Shown piece by piece: positions 20,185 to 28,452 of a stretch of DNA of 64,000 nucleotides. The position numbers and the translations under genes were made by a program. The notes under the pieces were generated by a model. It had not been told where the DNA came from, did not search any database, and worked only from the letters and a program-made list of their open reading frames with translations. Source of the stretch: Ahrensia sp. (GTDB lineage: Bacteria; Pseudomonadota; Alphaproteobacteria; Rhizobiales; Rhizobiaceae); contig PAKZ01000006.1 of the NCBI GenBank assembly GCA_002706335.1, positions 1 through 64,000 on the forward strand, read 5' to 3'. Each line of letters starts with the position of its first letter. The first letter of the stretch is position 1.

Positions 20185-21108
20185 CTAGACCGTCGTGCGG
20201 ACGCCCCATTTGCGCCGCGTCGCCGCGTCGAGGTCGATGAGAAATTCCTCGAAGACGCGCAACTTGCGGGGCTTCAGGCGATGTTTCTTGTGCACCACCG
20301 ACAGGCGTACCGCCTGCGGCCGGATCGCTTCGAGGACCGGGACCAGCTTGCCCGAGCGGACCTCGTCATAAACCAGATAGCTCGCCAGTTGCAGGATCCC
20401 GGCGCCGCGCGCCGCTGCGGTGACGGCGGCTTCGGCGGATTCGAAGGCGAGCGGACCCCGGCAGGTATAGTCGACGTCGCGTCCCTCGACGCGGAACCGC
20501 CAGGGCACGCAATGCCCGGTCGCGGTCGAGAGGATCGGGATGCAGCGGTGCTGTTCCAGATCCTCGATCGATGCGGGGGCTTTATGGCTTTGCAGATAGG
20601 AGGGCGAGGCGACGGTGATATGGGGAATGCGGCCGACCGGCCTTGCGACGATGTCGAGAACCGGTACCGGCCCGACGACGACGGCGGCGTCGATCTCGTC
20701 GGCGACGAAATCCGGCGTGTTGTTGCGCGACAGGATCTCCAGTTCAATTTCCGGAAAGGTGGCCATGAAGCGCGGCAATGCGGGTGCGACCACCAGCCGG
20801 GTCAGGCCGGTCGGTATCTGCACGCGCAACCGGCCGCGCGGCTGCCGCTCAGCGCCGCCGACTTCGTCCTCCAGGCTTTCGACATCGGCCAGGATCGAAC
20901 GGGCACGCTCCAGATAGTGGCGGCCGTCATCGGTCAGGCGCAGGCTGCGCGTCGAGCGCTCCAGCAGTTGCACGCCGAGATAGCGCTCCAGGTCGGACAT
21001 GATGGCGCTGGCGGCGCCGCGTGCCAGGCCAAGATCGACGCTGGCCGCCGACAGGCTGCCGCGTTCGGCCACCCGCACAAAGATACGCATCGCACGAAGC
21101 TGATCCAT
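20185..21108 (-). CDS. LysR family transcriptional regulator
   Basis: A 307-residue LysR-type regulator: a winged helix-turn-helix in the first 65 residues (MDQLRAMRIFVRVAERGSLS, with RGAASAIMSDLERYLG as recognition part) followed by a substrate-binding domain that begins GRLRVQIPTGLTRL. The start at 21108 gives the standard MDQL start; longer frames add sequence unlike the family. It belongs to the large CrgA-like subgroup. It is divergent from the hemerythrin gene across 119 bases, so it may control that gene and itself. The ligand is unknown. Confidence 0.88.
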   Translation of the reverse strand: MDQLRAMRIFVRVAERGSLSAASVDLGLARGAASAIMSDLERYLGVQLLERSTRSLRLTDDGRHYLERARSILADVESLEDEVGGAERQPRGRLRVQIPTGLTRLVVAPALPRFMATFPEIELEILSRNNTPDFVADEIDAAVVVGPVPVLDIVARPVGRIPHITVASPSYLQSHKAPASIEDLEQHRCIPILSTATGHCVPWRFRVEGRDVDYTCRGPLAFESAEAAVTAAARGAGILQLASYLVYDEVRSGKLVPVLEAIRPQAVRLSVVHKKHRLKPRKLRVFEEFLIDLDAATRRKWGVRTTV

Positions 21109-21227
21109 CGATTGTCCGAAATTTGCGGAGACTGAATACGAGTTTGCACCGCTTTTTCGGAAAAGGAAATCCGGTATCTGGCGCCTCCATTCGCCGCGGA
21201 CGATCCGCGCCACAGGAGACAGAGACA

Positions 21228-21920
21228 ATGAACGCAGAAACCAAAATAAACACCGAGGCCGAAGCCAAGGAAGATCTCTATTACATGGTCCACAAGGGCG
21301 TCCGGCTCGCCAACGTCCGCATGCTGACGGCGCTTGGCCAGGCTGATGCCGGCGACGACGCCTCGATCGATGCCGTTTTGCAGCAGCTTTACGGTCATCT
21401 GGAGATGAGCCGCAGCCATCTCGACCACGAAAATCGCGAGGTCCATTCCGCCATCGAGGCGCGTTGCCCCGGCGGGAGCGACCATGCCGCCGACGATCAT
21501 GACGACCATCTGGAGTCCTTCTCCGAACTGCGCCGGCTGGCAGAGGATGTCGCCTCGGCGACGGTCGACCGCCCGGCGAAGCTGCGCCGGCTTTATCAGC
21601 GCTTCGCGCTTTTCGTCGCCGACGACTTCCAGCACATGCATGAGGAAGAGACTGTCCTGCAGCCGCTGCTGGAAGCCAATTTCACCAATGCGGAACTGTT
21701 GGATATCAACCAGCGCATCGTGTCCGACATTCCTCCGGCGAAGATGGCGCAGTTCCTGCGCTTCATGCTGGGCGGTGCATCCCGCTCCGAGCGGATCGGC
21801 ATGCTGACTGGCATGCAGATGGGCATGCCGGCAGAGGTGTTTTCCGGCATCATGCATACGGTCGTCGGTTCGCCCTGGCAGATGGGCGACTGGGACGGGC
21901 TGGAGCGCGCGGTATGCTGA
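21228..21920 (+). CDS. Hemerythrin-domain protein
   Basis: A 230-residue protein whose first two thirds form a four-helix hemerythrin-like bundle. Likely iron ligands are the His/Glu pairs in SHLDHENREVH, DDHDDHLESF and FQHMHEEETVL. Such proteins bind a di-iron centre and sense or carry oxygen, NO or iron. The C-terminal third (MLGGASRSERIGMLTGMQMGMP) is a separate helical region. CAGGAG lies about nine bases before the ATG. It is divergent from a LysR gene and overlaps a small Cys-rich ORF at its 3' end. A role in oxygen or nitrosative stress is inference. Confidence 0.85.
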   Translation: MNAETKINTEAEAKEDLYYMVHKGVRLANVRMLTALGQADAGDDASIDAVLQQLYGHLEMSRSHLDHENREVHSAIEARCPGGSDHAADDHDDHLESFSELRRLAEDVASATVDRPAKLRRLYQRFALFVADDFQHMHEEETVLQPLLEANFTNAELLDINQRIVSDIPPAKMAQFLRFMLGGASRSERIGMLTGMQMGMPAEVFSGIMHTVVGSPWQMGDWDGLERAVC

Positions 21921-22033
21921 CGAACCGGCCCAAGCCGAAGGCGTCAGGCCCGGTCACCCCTATCCACATTCCGAAACCGTGCGCGCGCAATTGCCCCGAA
22001 TGCCCCTGCGGGGCGCGGCTCGCGGCACGTTGA
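21914..22033 (+). CDS. 39-residue Cys-rich protein translationally coupled to the hemerythrin gene
   Basis: Its ATG overlaps the hemerythrin stop (ATGCTGA), and its own stop lies seven bases before an intrinsic terminator, so it exactly fills the end of that transcript. The peptide is basic and Pro-rich, with a C-x3-C-x2-C-x-C cluster in CARNCPECPCGARL near the C terminus. That cluster could bind iron, zinc or an Fe-S centre. No known family is recognised. Coupling and the Cys pattern support it, while short length and lack of a separate ribosome site limit certainty. Confidence 0.6.
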   Translation: MLTNRPKPKASGPVTPIHIPKPCARNCPECPCGARLAAR

Positions 22034-22039
22034 GCGGAC

Positions 22040-22070
22040 AAGGGCGCCAATCGGCGCCCTTGTTTGTTTG
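22040..22070 (+). terminator. Rho-independent terminator of the hemerythrin transcript
   Basis: Arms AAGGGCGCC and GGCGCCCTT flank the 4-base loop AATC and are followed by GTTTGTTTG. It lies directly after the 39-residue ORF. Confidence 0.85.
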
Positions 22071-22210
22071 TACGAGGGATATCTCGATTCCGATGCCGCG
22101 TTTCCGGCTGAACCGCTGTCTAATGATCCGTCAAGAAGAGACTGCCACGGCCGTCGATTTCCGATTGGGAGACGGTCGAGATATCTGCCAATTCTTCGGA
22201 ATTGTATCAC

Positions 22211-22296
22211 AAAAAAGCAGCCGAACCTCCCGGGAGGTTCGGCTGCCGACATTGCGGTATCACAAGGGGTTGGGTGTGCGTTCCGCAACGTTAGCA
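22211..22296 (-). ncRNA. Candidate trans-acting small RNA (about 86 nt, two hairpins)
   Basis: On the minus strand a -35/-10 pair is followed by a compact RNA. The 5' hairpin has a 9-bp stem, ACGTTGCGG with CCGCAATGT (one G-U pair), an inner CACA/TGTG helix and a C-rich apical loop CCCAACCCCT. The 3' hairpin is a perfect palindrome (arms GCAGCCGAACCTC and GAGGTTCGGCTGC) followed by six U. No ORF explains this terminator. The design (C-rich loop plus strong terminator) is that of alphaproteobacterial base-pairing sRNAs, with a loop able to pair with G-rich ribosome sites. I cannot assign it to a named family. Confidence 0.7.
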
Positions 22297-22303
22297 TGAC
22301 TAT

Positions 22304-22332
22304 CATATAAAATTTGCTTTGAAAATTGTCAG
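22304..22332 (-). promoter_or_regulatory. Probable sigma-70 promoter for the candidate small RNA
   Basis: On the minus strand CTGACA (22332-22327) is separated by 17 bases from TATATG (22309-22304), overlapping a second possible -10, TATGAT. Transcription would start near 22296-22297, just before the first sRNA stem. Confidence 0.6.
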
Positions 22333-22373
22333 ATTCGACAGGCGAGTTGAGAGGTCATATTTTCCAGTTGAAC

Positions 22374-22405
22374 ACATATAACGATTTCTTTATATCGTTA
22401 TATGT
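22374..22405. promoter_or_regulatory. Perfect 12-bp dyad, probable operator of bmt
   Basis: Arms ACATATAACGAT and ATCGTTATATGT are separated by eight bases and end 19 bases before the bmt ATG. AT-rich dyads of this kind are bound by winged-helix regulators such as the ArsR-type regulators tied to methionine and S-adenosylhomocysteine metabolism. The regulator itself is not in the window. As RNA it would also form a hairpin, but with no U-tail. Confidence 0.6.
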
Positions 22406-22424
22406 CTGACATCAGAGGTGCTCC

Positions 22425-23438
22425 ATGTCCAATCCGCTATCCGATCTCATTGCCGAAAAGGGCGTCCTGCTCGCCGATGGGGCGACGGGGACCAATCTGT
22501 TCGAGATGGGGCTAATGGCCGGTGAAGCACCGGAATTGTGGAACGAGCAGCAACCGGAGAAGATCACCGAACTGCATCGGGGCTTCGTCGACGCTGGGGC
22601 GGATATTATCCTGACCAATTCCTTCGGCGGGACGCGACACAGGCTGAAACTGCACCATGCGCAGGACCGGGTGTTCGACCTTAACAAAAGGGCGGCAGAA
22701 CTGGCGCGTGCGGTTGCCGACAAAGCTGATCACAAGGTCATCGTGGCGGGATCGGTCGGGCCGACCGGGGAATTGCTTATCCCGCTCGGGGCGCTGAGCT
22801 ATGAGGATGCGGTGGAGGCGTTCCGGGAGCAGATCGAAGGCTTGAAGGCCGGCGGTGCGGATATCGCCTGGATCGAGACCATGTCGTCGCCCGACGAGAT
22901 TCGCGCGGCGGCAGAGGGAGCCGCCGCCGCGGGTATGGCTTACGTCTTCACCGGGTCTTTCGACACGGCCGGCAAGACGATGATGGGTCTCGCGCCGAAG
23001 GACATTTTCGACGTGATTCCGGGAGATGCCGGACAGCCACTCGCGCTTGGCGCGAATTGTGGCGTTGGCGCGCCGGATATCCTCTCCTCGCTGCTAGACA
23101 TGAGCGAGGCTAATCCGGATGCAAAGCTGATCGTCAAGGGGAACTGCGGCATTCCGGAATTCCGGGGCGAGACCATCGTCTATTCCGGGACGCCGGATCT
23201 GATGGCCGACTATGTCGACCTGGCGATCGATGCCGGTGCGACGATCATCGGCGGATGCTGCGGCACGTCCTGCGAGCATCTGAAGGCGATGCGTTTCGCG
23301 CTCGACCATCACCAGAAGGGCGGGCGGCCGACCCTGGATGACGTGGTGGCGAAGATCGGGCCGCTCAGGAACAAGTCGGCGGGCGAGGGCGGCGACGCAG
23401 CGCCGCGGCGCGAACGCCGGGGACGGCGCAGGGCCTGA
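22425..23438 (+). CDS. bmt: Betaine--homocysteine S-methyltransferase
   Basis: A 337-residue Pfam S-methyl_trans protein. The N-terminal VLLADGATGTNLFEMGL and DAGADIILTNSFGG are typical of bacterial Bmt. Zinc ligands are the Cys in GANCG near residue 207 and the CC pair in GGCCGTSCEHL near residues 275-276. It moves a methyl group from glycine betaine to homocysteine, giving dimethylglycine and methionine, without cobalamin. The last 30 residues are a basic Arg-rich tail (RRERRGRRRA). The operator-like dyad upstream and a strong terminator downstream suggest a single-gene unit. Its product dimethylglycine is a plausible substrate for the FAD/GcvT enzyme at 6.3-8.9 kb. Confidence 0.92.
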   Translation: MSNPLSDLIAEKGVLLADGATGTNLFEMGLMAGEAPELWNEQQPEKITELHRGFVDAGADIILTNSFGGTRHRLKLHHAQDRVFDLNKRAAELARAVADKADHKVIVAGSVGPTGELLIPLGALSYEDAVEAFREQIEGLKAGGADIAWIETMSSPDEIRAAAEGAAAAGMAYVFTGSFDTAGKTMMGLAPKDIFDVIPGDAGQPLALGANCGVGAPDILSSLLDMSEANPDAKLIVKGNCGIPEFRGETIVYSGTPDLMADYVDLAIDAGATIIGGCCGTSCEHLKAMRFALDHHQKGGRPTLDDVVAKIGPLRNKSAGEGGDAAPRRERRGRRRA

Positions 23439-23675
23439 CAGGCCTTCTCGCAGGCAGTCCGACGCCTTCTCGAAGCTGATCGGGTCGTGAAGGCTCAGGC
23501 AAAAGTGTCCTGACGCCGGGTCTTGAAGATGTTGTTGGCGTCTTCGGAAAAACGGACCTGCCTGCATGGGCAGGATTGCGGATGTCCCAGGGCAGGCGGG
23601 GATCTGAATGATCTTCTCCAGAACAATTGACCGGATGATCTGTCTTGGGATGTCGCATTGCGATGCCGATGGGAA

Positions 23676-23708
23676 CGCCGCGGCCGGGGCGGCCGCGGCG
23701 GTATTTTT
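23676..23708 (+). terminator. Rho-independent terminator downstream of bmt
   Basis: A GC-only stem, CGCCGCGGCC with GGCCGCGGCG, has a 5-base loop and is followed by GTATTTTT. It lies 238 bases after the bmt stop and abuts the convergent permease stop codon. The stretch between bmt and this hairpin holds only a small CCTGCC/GGCAGG hairpin and no convincing ORF. Confidence 0.8.
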
Positions 23709-24661
23709 CAGGCACGGACTTCCTGTCGCTGGAAGACGAAATAGGCGCCGGTGAAGAGCAGCATCATTCCGGCGAAGAGGCCGGAGATCTGGGGCCAGAC
23801 GATCAGGATCGATTGCAGGGTCGGCAAGGGCGCGCCGACCAGCGCTCCCTGCATTTGCGACATGAACAGTGGACCGACCGACCGCGAAGACGGATCGAGC
23901 AGCATCGTCGCCACCTCGCCATAGAGCGTTGCCGGCGAGATGCGGGCGACCGCCAGCCCCGTTTCGTAGGCGTGGACGATGCTGACCGGGTCGTAGGGAT
24001 CGACCGGAGACAGCGCACTGGCGACGAATGGGCTGATCATCGACCAGAAGATGGAGAAGATGAGCCAGACCGACAGTGCGGCGAGCGCCGAGGTGGCCGG
24101 CGCCCGGATCAGCGTGGAGAAGGCCAGCGCCAGAGCCAGCCAGACACCGGTATAGACCAGCGTCGCGGCCAGATATGCGAGGCTTCGCGCCATGTCTCCG
24201 CCCGAAGGCGGCAGGCCGAGCAGCAGGATGCCGAGCCCGAACATCAGGAGCCAAAGGGTCAAAAGCGCTATGCCGATGACCAGCATGCCGCCCAGGAATT
24301 TACCGAACAGGACGGCGTCGCGGTAGATCGGCTGGGCGAGGATGCGGCTCATGGTGCGCCTTCCATATTCGCCGTTGACGCCGTCGAAGCCGAGCGCGAT
24401 CGCCACCAGGGGCAGAAGGAAGCCCATGAAGGAGGCGAAGGAAGGCAGCGGCTGCCGGGCCACGGTGAACAGCTTCAGGAAGAGGAACGGATCTTCCGAG
24501 GTCGTCGCCTTGATCTGGTCGATCGCCGCGTAGACCGCGTCGGCCGCTGTCAGCAGAACGAGGAGCATGATCAGATGCATGCGCGCACTGGTCATATGAT
24601 CCGCGGCTTCCTTGAGAGCTATGGTCATGACGCCCTTGAGCGGTGAACCTTCACGCTTCAT
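23708..24661 (-). CDS. ABC transporter permease (NosY-like, ABC-2 type)
   Basis: A 317-residue membrane protein with about six helices and the COG1277 (NosY-like) layout: N-terminal LKGVMTIALKEAADHM, a periplasmic loop after helix 1, then GFDGVNGEYGRRTMSRILAQPI, the hallmark loop of this group. It is the membrane part of an exporter with the ATPase encoded just upstream; the two genes overlap by 11 bases. The complex probably acts on an exported or envelope protein. The overlap, order and orientation show an operon with the NEW3 protein. Substrate unknown. Confidence 0.88.
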   Translation of the reverse strand: MKREGSPLKGVMTIALKEAADHMTSARMHLIMLLVLLTAADAVYAAIDQIKATTSEDPFLFLKLFTVARQPLPSFASFMGFLLPLVAIALGFDGVNGEYGRRTMSRILAQPIYRDAVLFGKFLGGMLVIGIALLTLWLLMFGLGILLLGLPPSGGDMARSLAYLAATLVYTGVWLALALAFSTLIRAPATSALAALSVWLIFSIFWSMISPFVASALSPVDPYDPVSIVHAYETGLAVARISPATLYGEVATMLLDPSSRSVGPLFMSQMQGALVGAPLPTLQSILIVWPQISGLFAGMMLLFTGAYFVFQRQEVRA

Positions 24662-25589
24662 GACGGGCCTCCTTGAAGAACAAATTGTAGGCCTCGCCGA
24701 GCGACACGTGACGGGCGTCGATATTGGTCAGCGAACCGCCCCTTTCGACCAGCCGCTTGGCGAGTTCCGCGCGGATGTCTCGAGCGGCGGTTATCCGCCA
24801 GGTGTCCTTGCCGGCGGGCCTGATGTCGCTGACGCCGTCGATGCGCTTCGCCGTTTCGGGAACATCGATATTCTCGGCCGTCACCTCGATGTGGAACGCA
24901 CCATCGCCGACCTTGCCCGCCAGTTCCTCGACCGTGCCAACGAAGCCGATGCGCCCCTTGTTGAAGAGGGCGACGCGGCTGCAGATCGACTGGACGATGT
25001 CGAGAAGGTGCGAGGAGACCAGCACCGTGATCCCGTCCTTCGCAAAGGATCGGATGAGATCGAGCAATTCGCTGGTCGATTGCGGGTCGAGGCCCGATGT
25101 CGGTTCGTCGAGAACGGCGATCCGGCTGTCGCGCATCAACAGTTCGGCGAGACCCAGCCGCCGGCGCATGCCGTGCGAATAGGTCGCCACGCGGCGGTCG
25201 GCGACATCGGAGAGACGGACGCGGGCAAGCGCCGTGTCGATCTTCCTGTCGGCCTCGGCGGTGGTAAGACCGCCGAGGCGTGCGGTGTAGCGCAGGTTCT
25301 CGCGCCCCGAGAGGTTGTCGTAGAACCCGACGGAGTCCGGCAGATAGCCGACGTCGCGCTTGACGGCGAGCGGTTCGCGGGCGGGGTCCTTGTCGAGAAC
25401 CCGCACCGTGCCGCCGCTGGTTTCGGTGAGGCCTAGCAGCATGAGGATGGTGGTCGTCTTGCCGGCCCCGTTGGGGCCGAGCAGTCCGAGCACTTCGCCT
25501 TCCTCCACGGCGAGGTCGATCCCGTCGACGACAGGGACCGCGCCGTAACGCTTGGTCAGGCCTTTTGCTTCAATGACGTGCGTGCTCAT
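24651..25589 (-). CDS. ABC transporter ATP-binding protein
   Basis: A 312-residue ATPase of the CcmA/NosF group. Walker A is GPNGAGKTT near residue 40, the signature is YSHGMRRRLGLAELL, Walker B is RIAVLDEPTSGLD and the switch His is in VSSHLLD. The C-terminal 90 residues are an accessory domain with a ferredoxin-like pattern. The ATG at 25589 starts MSTHVIEAKGLTKRYG and overlaps the NEW3 stop by four bases. A longer reading frame exists upstream but lies inside the NEW3 gene. It powers the permease encoded next. Confidence 0.92.
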   Translation of the reverse strand: MSTHVIEAKGLTKRYGAVPVVDGIDLAVEEGEVLGLLGPNGAGKTTTILMLLGLTETSGGTVRVLDKDPAREPLAVKRDVGYLPDSVGFYDNLSGRENLRYTARLGGLTTAEADRKIDTALARVRLSDVADRRVATYSHGMRRRLGLAELLMRDSRIAVLDEPTSGLDPQSTSELLDLIRSFAKDGITVLVSSHLLDIVQSICSRVALFNKGRIGFVGTVEELAGKVGDGAFHIEVTAENIDVPETAKRIDGVSDIRPAGKDTWRITAARDIRAELAKRLVERGGSLTNIDARHVSLGEAYNLFFKEARHEA

Positions 25590-26776
25590 CTGCGGCCATA
25601 CCTCATCACGGCGAGGGCGAGGACGAGGACCGAGATGCCGATGATGCCGAGGCCGACGATACCCCACATGGTCGAGGTTTCGACCGTGGTGCGGAACTGG
25701 GCGCTTTGGGACGTGCCCTCGGCATTGGCGCGCAGTGTCACCATGTAATCGCCGGCGATCGCCTTTTCGGTCGGCTTGATGGTGACGTTGATGTCCTGGC
25801 TGGCGCCGGCCGGTATTTCAGGCACCTGCGCGGGCTGGAAGGAGACGGTCCAGCCATTCGGGTTGGACGCGGCGAGCTTGACCCCCTCGGCAGGGGCGGA
25901 GCCGGTGTTGTCGAGCTTGAAGGCAAAGCTGGATGCTTCGCCCGCGACGGCCTTGCCGGAGAGGCGGCCCTGCGGACCGGTGAGCGCGAGCTCGGGCGAG
26001 CCGGTCACTTCAAGCGCGAGATCGGCGGCGGCCTTCTGGTCGCCCGCGACGGTCGCGACATGGATCGGGTAGTTGCCGGCGGGGACGGCATTGTCGAGCT
26101 TGCCCTCCATGGTGACGTCCTCCGACGCGCCGGCCTTGACCGGAATGCCGGTGATCTCGTCGGAGCCGTAGCCCTTCTTGAACGTCGTCTGGAAACCGGG
26201 CGGCACGTCGGCGTCGAGGTTGAACAGGGCGTCCTCGGCGCCGCCATTGGTCAGCTTCAGCTTGTATTTGAAGGTGGACTTCACGCTGCCGCGCAGCGCG
26301 GGCAATTCTGGTTCCAGGGTCGCCACGTCCATCGGCGCGTCAGAAATGGTCAGGCTGATTGGCAGATCGACCGCGCCGTCGCCATAGTCGGCCTTGAGAT
26401 CGAGTTGATAGGCCTTCGGCGCAGCGTCGGTGGGCGGCGTCAGTTCGAGCGTCAGGTCGCCGGTATCGCGCGGACCGACCATGGCTGCGGCGACTTCATA
26501 TCCATGACCTTTGAGGGCATATGTCCAGCCATCCGGCACGCCGGACAGCGTGAGCGCCGCCCGGTGCGGCGTCTCTGTGTCGTTGATGACGGTGAGCGGA
26601 ATGCTGATCGCCTTGCCTGCTCCGGCGGTGAAGTCCGGGGCAGGTGTGGTGATCCAGAAGCCATGCGGCGGGACGGCCGCCGTCTGCATGGTGTCGGTCT
26701 GCGCAAAGGCAGGGGCGCTCGAAAGCAGGGTGCATGCGACCAGCGCACCCGTGAGCATGCGGGATTTGTCGTACAT
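25586..26776 (-). CDS. NEW3-domain exported membrane protein of the ABC operon
   Basis: A 396-residue protein with a signal peptide (residues 1-25, LVACTLLSSAPAFA-QT). Three or four NEW3/immunoglobulin-like beta domains follow, with repeated patterns such as VPDGWTYAL, VPPGFQTTFKKGY and NPNGWTVSFQP. A single C-terminal membrane helix (IVGLGIIGISVLVLALAV) ends in MRYGRR. NEW3 proteins with this architecture sit beside NosFY-like ABC genes in many alphaproteobacteria and probably form the periplasmic part of the exporter. The ligand is unknown. It is followed without a gap by the ATPase. Confidence 0.88.
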   Translation of the reverse strand: MYDKSRMLTGALVACTLLSSAPAFAQTDTMQTAAVPPHGFWITTPAPDFTAGAGKAISIPLTVINDTETPHRAALTLSGVPDGWTYALKGHGYEVAAAMVGPRDTGDLTLELTPPTDAAPKAYQLDLKADYGDGAVDLPISLTISDAPMDVATLEPELPALRGSVKSTFKYKLKLTNGGAEDALFNLDADVPPGFQTTFKKGYGSDEITGIPVKAGASEDVTMEGKLDNAVPAGNYPIHVATVAGDQKAAADLALEVTGSPELALTGPQGRLSGKAVAGEASSFAFKLDNTGSAPAEGVKLAASNPNGWTVSFQPAQVPEIPAGASQDINVTIKPTEKAIAGDYMVTLRANAEGTSQSAQFRTTVETSTMWGIVGLGIIGISVLVLALAVMRYGRR

Positions 26777-26826
26777 CGTATCCTCGTTTCAAAGATTTTC
26801 GGCGCGAACGGATCGCGCGAGCACAA

Positions 26827-27201
26827 TCAGGAAAACGAGGCGTATGGCGGGGCGCGGACGCGATAGAAGTGCTCGCATCCGCCTGCGAAGGAAATGGCGT
26901 TTGCGAAGACTGCAAAGGAACTGGTTTGTGCCGGCAGCTCGGCCTGGCGCGAATGGGCTAGAAAGTCGCCGGGTTCGGCGGCTCGTTCGAGAATATCGAA
27001 GCGGGGATCGTCGCCCGATAGAATCTGGCCGCTTTCACCGCCCGAGAGCGCGTGGGTAGCCGCGGAGGCGCTTTCGATGCCGTTTTCGTCGGCAAGGGCG
27101 TCGATCGGGGCGAGAGTGAGGAAAATCTGCAACAGCGCGGATGCCAGGCATCCGAGGAAGCCCGCCATCGGGGAAAATGCGTTGTTTCTCTTCGAGCCCA
27201 T
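26827..27201 (-). CDS. Hypothetical protein with N-terminal signal or membrane segment
   Basis: A 124-residue ORF on the operon strand, ending 51 bases before the NEW3 gene. Residues about 12-36 (MAGFLGCLASALLQIFLTLAPIDALA) form a signal peptide or anchor with a likely cut at ALA-D. The remainder is polar with one Cys-Glu-His group (GGCEHFYRVRAPPYASFS) at the C-terminal end. It resembles the small uncharacterised secreted proteins that precede envelope and metal-related operons, but I cannot name a family. No strong ribosome site is visible, so the start is uncertain. Confidence 0.55.
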   Translation of the reverse strand: MGSKRNNAFSPMAGFLGCLASALLQIFLTLAPIDALADENGIESASAATHALSGGESGQILSGDDPRFDILERAAEPGDFLAHSRQAELPAQTSSFAVFANAISFAGGCEHFYRVRAPPYASFS

Positions 27202-27348
27202 CAGGAACGCCTGATCTCAGCAAAGGATGCGACCGTGCCTCACGGTCGGTTGCAATATGTAACCAAGCCCAAAATGGGGCGATTTTGAGATAGCGTGTCT
27301 CAGACCGCCTGGAGGATCGGCACGAGTCCTTGCCGCCCGGAAGCCAGC

Positions 27349-28374
27349 TCAGACGAGATTGTGCTCGACCAGGTAGGCGGCGCCGGCGCGGATCGCCTCG
27401 TCGGCGGGGATGAACTCCATCGCGAACACTTCGCGGGCACGGCCACTGTCGACCGAGACCTTGCGGTCGAGACGCGGGACGGCTTCGCGGGCCTGTTTGT
27501 CGAAAAGAGCGATGATGCGAACGAGCCAGTTCGGCGCGCGGCGCGTGGCGATCTTGCGGTCGGGAAATTGCTCCGCGATGACCTCAGCCATGTCCGGCAT
27601 CCACATGACGCCGGCCGACCCCAAATGGCGGTGCCCTATACTCGCGGGGGCGGACAAGGAGCGGACATGCAGGGCTGCGACGTCGCGGACATCGACAATC
27701 GGCATGCAGATTTGAGGCAAGGCTGGATCCTTCGACCGGACCATGCGCTGCAACAACTGGAGCGAGGATCCGAAATGTCGGTCGAGCGGCGGGCCAAAGA
27801 CCATGCCCGGATTGATAACGGTCAGTTGCAGTTCAGGCGCTTCATCGCGCACGAAATCCCAGGCGGCCTGTTCGGCGAGGGTCTTGGACTTGGAATAGGC
27901 GTCTATTGACGGCGAGCTCGCGTCCGACCAGTCGTCCTCGTTCAATGTCTTGCCGTCCGGCAGGCCTTCGCGCTCCATTACGGATGCGATTGAGGAGGTC
28001 AGGACGACACGGTTCACGCCCGCGGATCTGGCCGCCCTCAGCGCGCGGAGCGTTCCGTCAACCGCCGGCCGGATCAAGTCGTCCTCATTGTCGGGCGCAC
28101 CGATGGGGAAGGGGGACGCTGTGTGCAGCAGGGCGTCTACGCCGTCGAGGGCTTCGTCCCAGCCGTCATCGGAGAGAAGATCGAGTTCCGCGAAAGTCAG
28201 TCTTTCTTCAAGGTCGGCCTGATCGGTCAGATGCGGGCGCACCGCATCGATCACTTCACCGGCACGGTTCATCGATCGCAGCGATCCGCGAACATGGTAG
28301 CCCTCTTCGAGCAACTTCAGGACGATGTGCTTTGCGATAAAACCGGATGCGCCGGTTACAAGAATTCGGGCCAT
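27349..28374 (-). CDS. NAD-dependent epimerase/dehydratase (extended SDR, dihydroflavonol-reductase-like)
   Basis: A 341-residue extended SDR. It has the cofactor motif VTGASGFIAKHI near residue 6, LHTASPF near 83, the catalytic SSIASVM and YSKSKTLAE with Tyr and Lys spaced by three, then NPGMVFGP. The pattern is that of dihydroflavonol-4-reductase/cinnamoyl-CoA reductase-like bacterial proteins that reduce aldehydes or ketones. The start at 28374 gives MARILVTGASG with GAGGAAG upstream. A longer frame adds an unlikely 21 residues. It follows the AraC regulator gene after 78 bases on the same strand and is likely its target. Substrate unknown. Confidence 0.88.
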   Translation of the reverse strand: MARILVTGASGFIAKHIVLKLLEEGYHVRGSLRSMNRAGEVIDAVRPHLTDQADLEERLTFAELDLLSDDGWDEALDGVDALLHTASPFPIGAPDNEDDLIRPAVDGTLRALRAARSAGVNRVVLTSSIASVMEREGLPDGKTLNEDDWSDASSPSIDAYSKSKTLAEQAAWDFVRDEAPELQLTVINPGMVFGPPLDRHFGSSLQLLQRMVRSKDPALPQICMPIVDVRDVAALHVRSLSAPASIGHRHLGSAGVMWMPDMAEVIAEQFPDRKIATRRAPNWLVRIIALFDKQAREAVPRLDRKVSVDSGRAREVFAMEFIPADEAIRAGAAYLVEHNLV

Positions 28375-28452
28375 GTCTGTCTTCCTCGCGTCAGGGGTGT
28401 CAGCAAGGGAGGTGGCGCTCATCTTTCGGATGTTCAAGGAAACGCAGGCGAA

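Noticed and set aside
21944-22306. 120-residue minus-strand ORF across the sRNA terminator
   Set aside because: It would be translated through a perfect intrinsic terminator and has no ribosome site.
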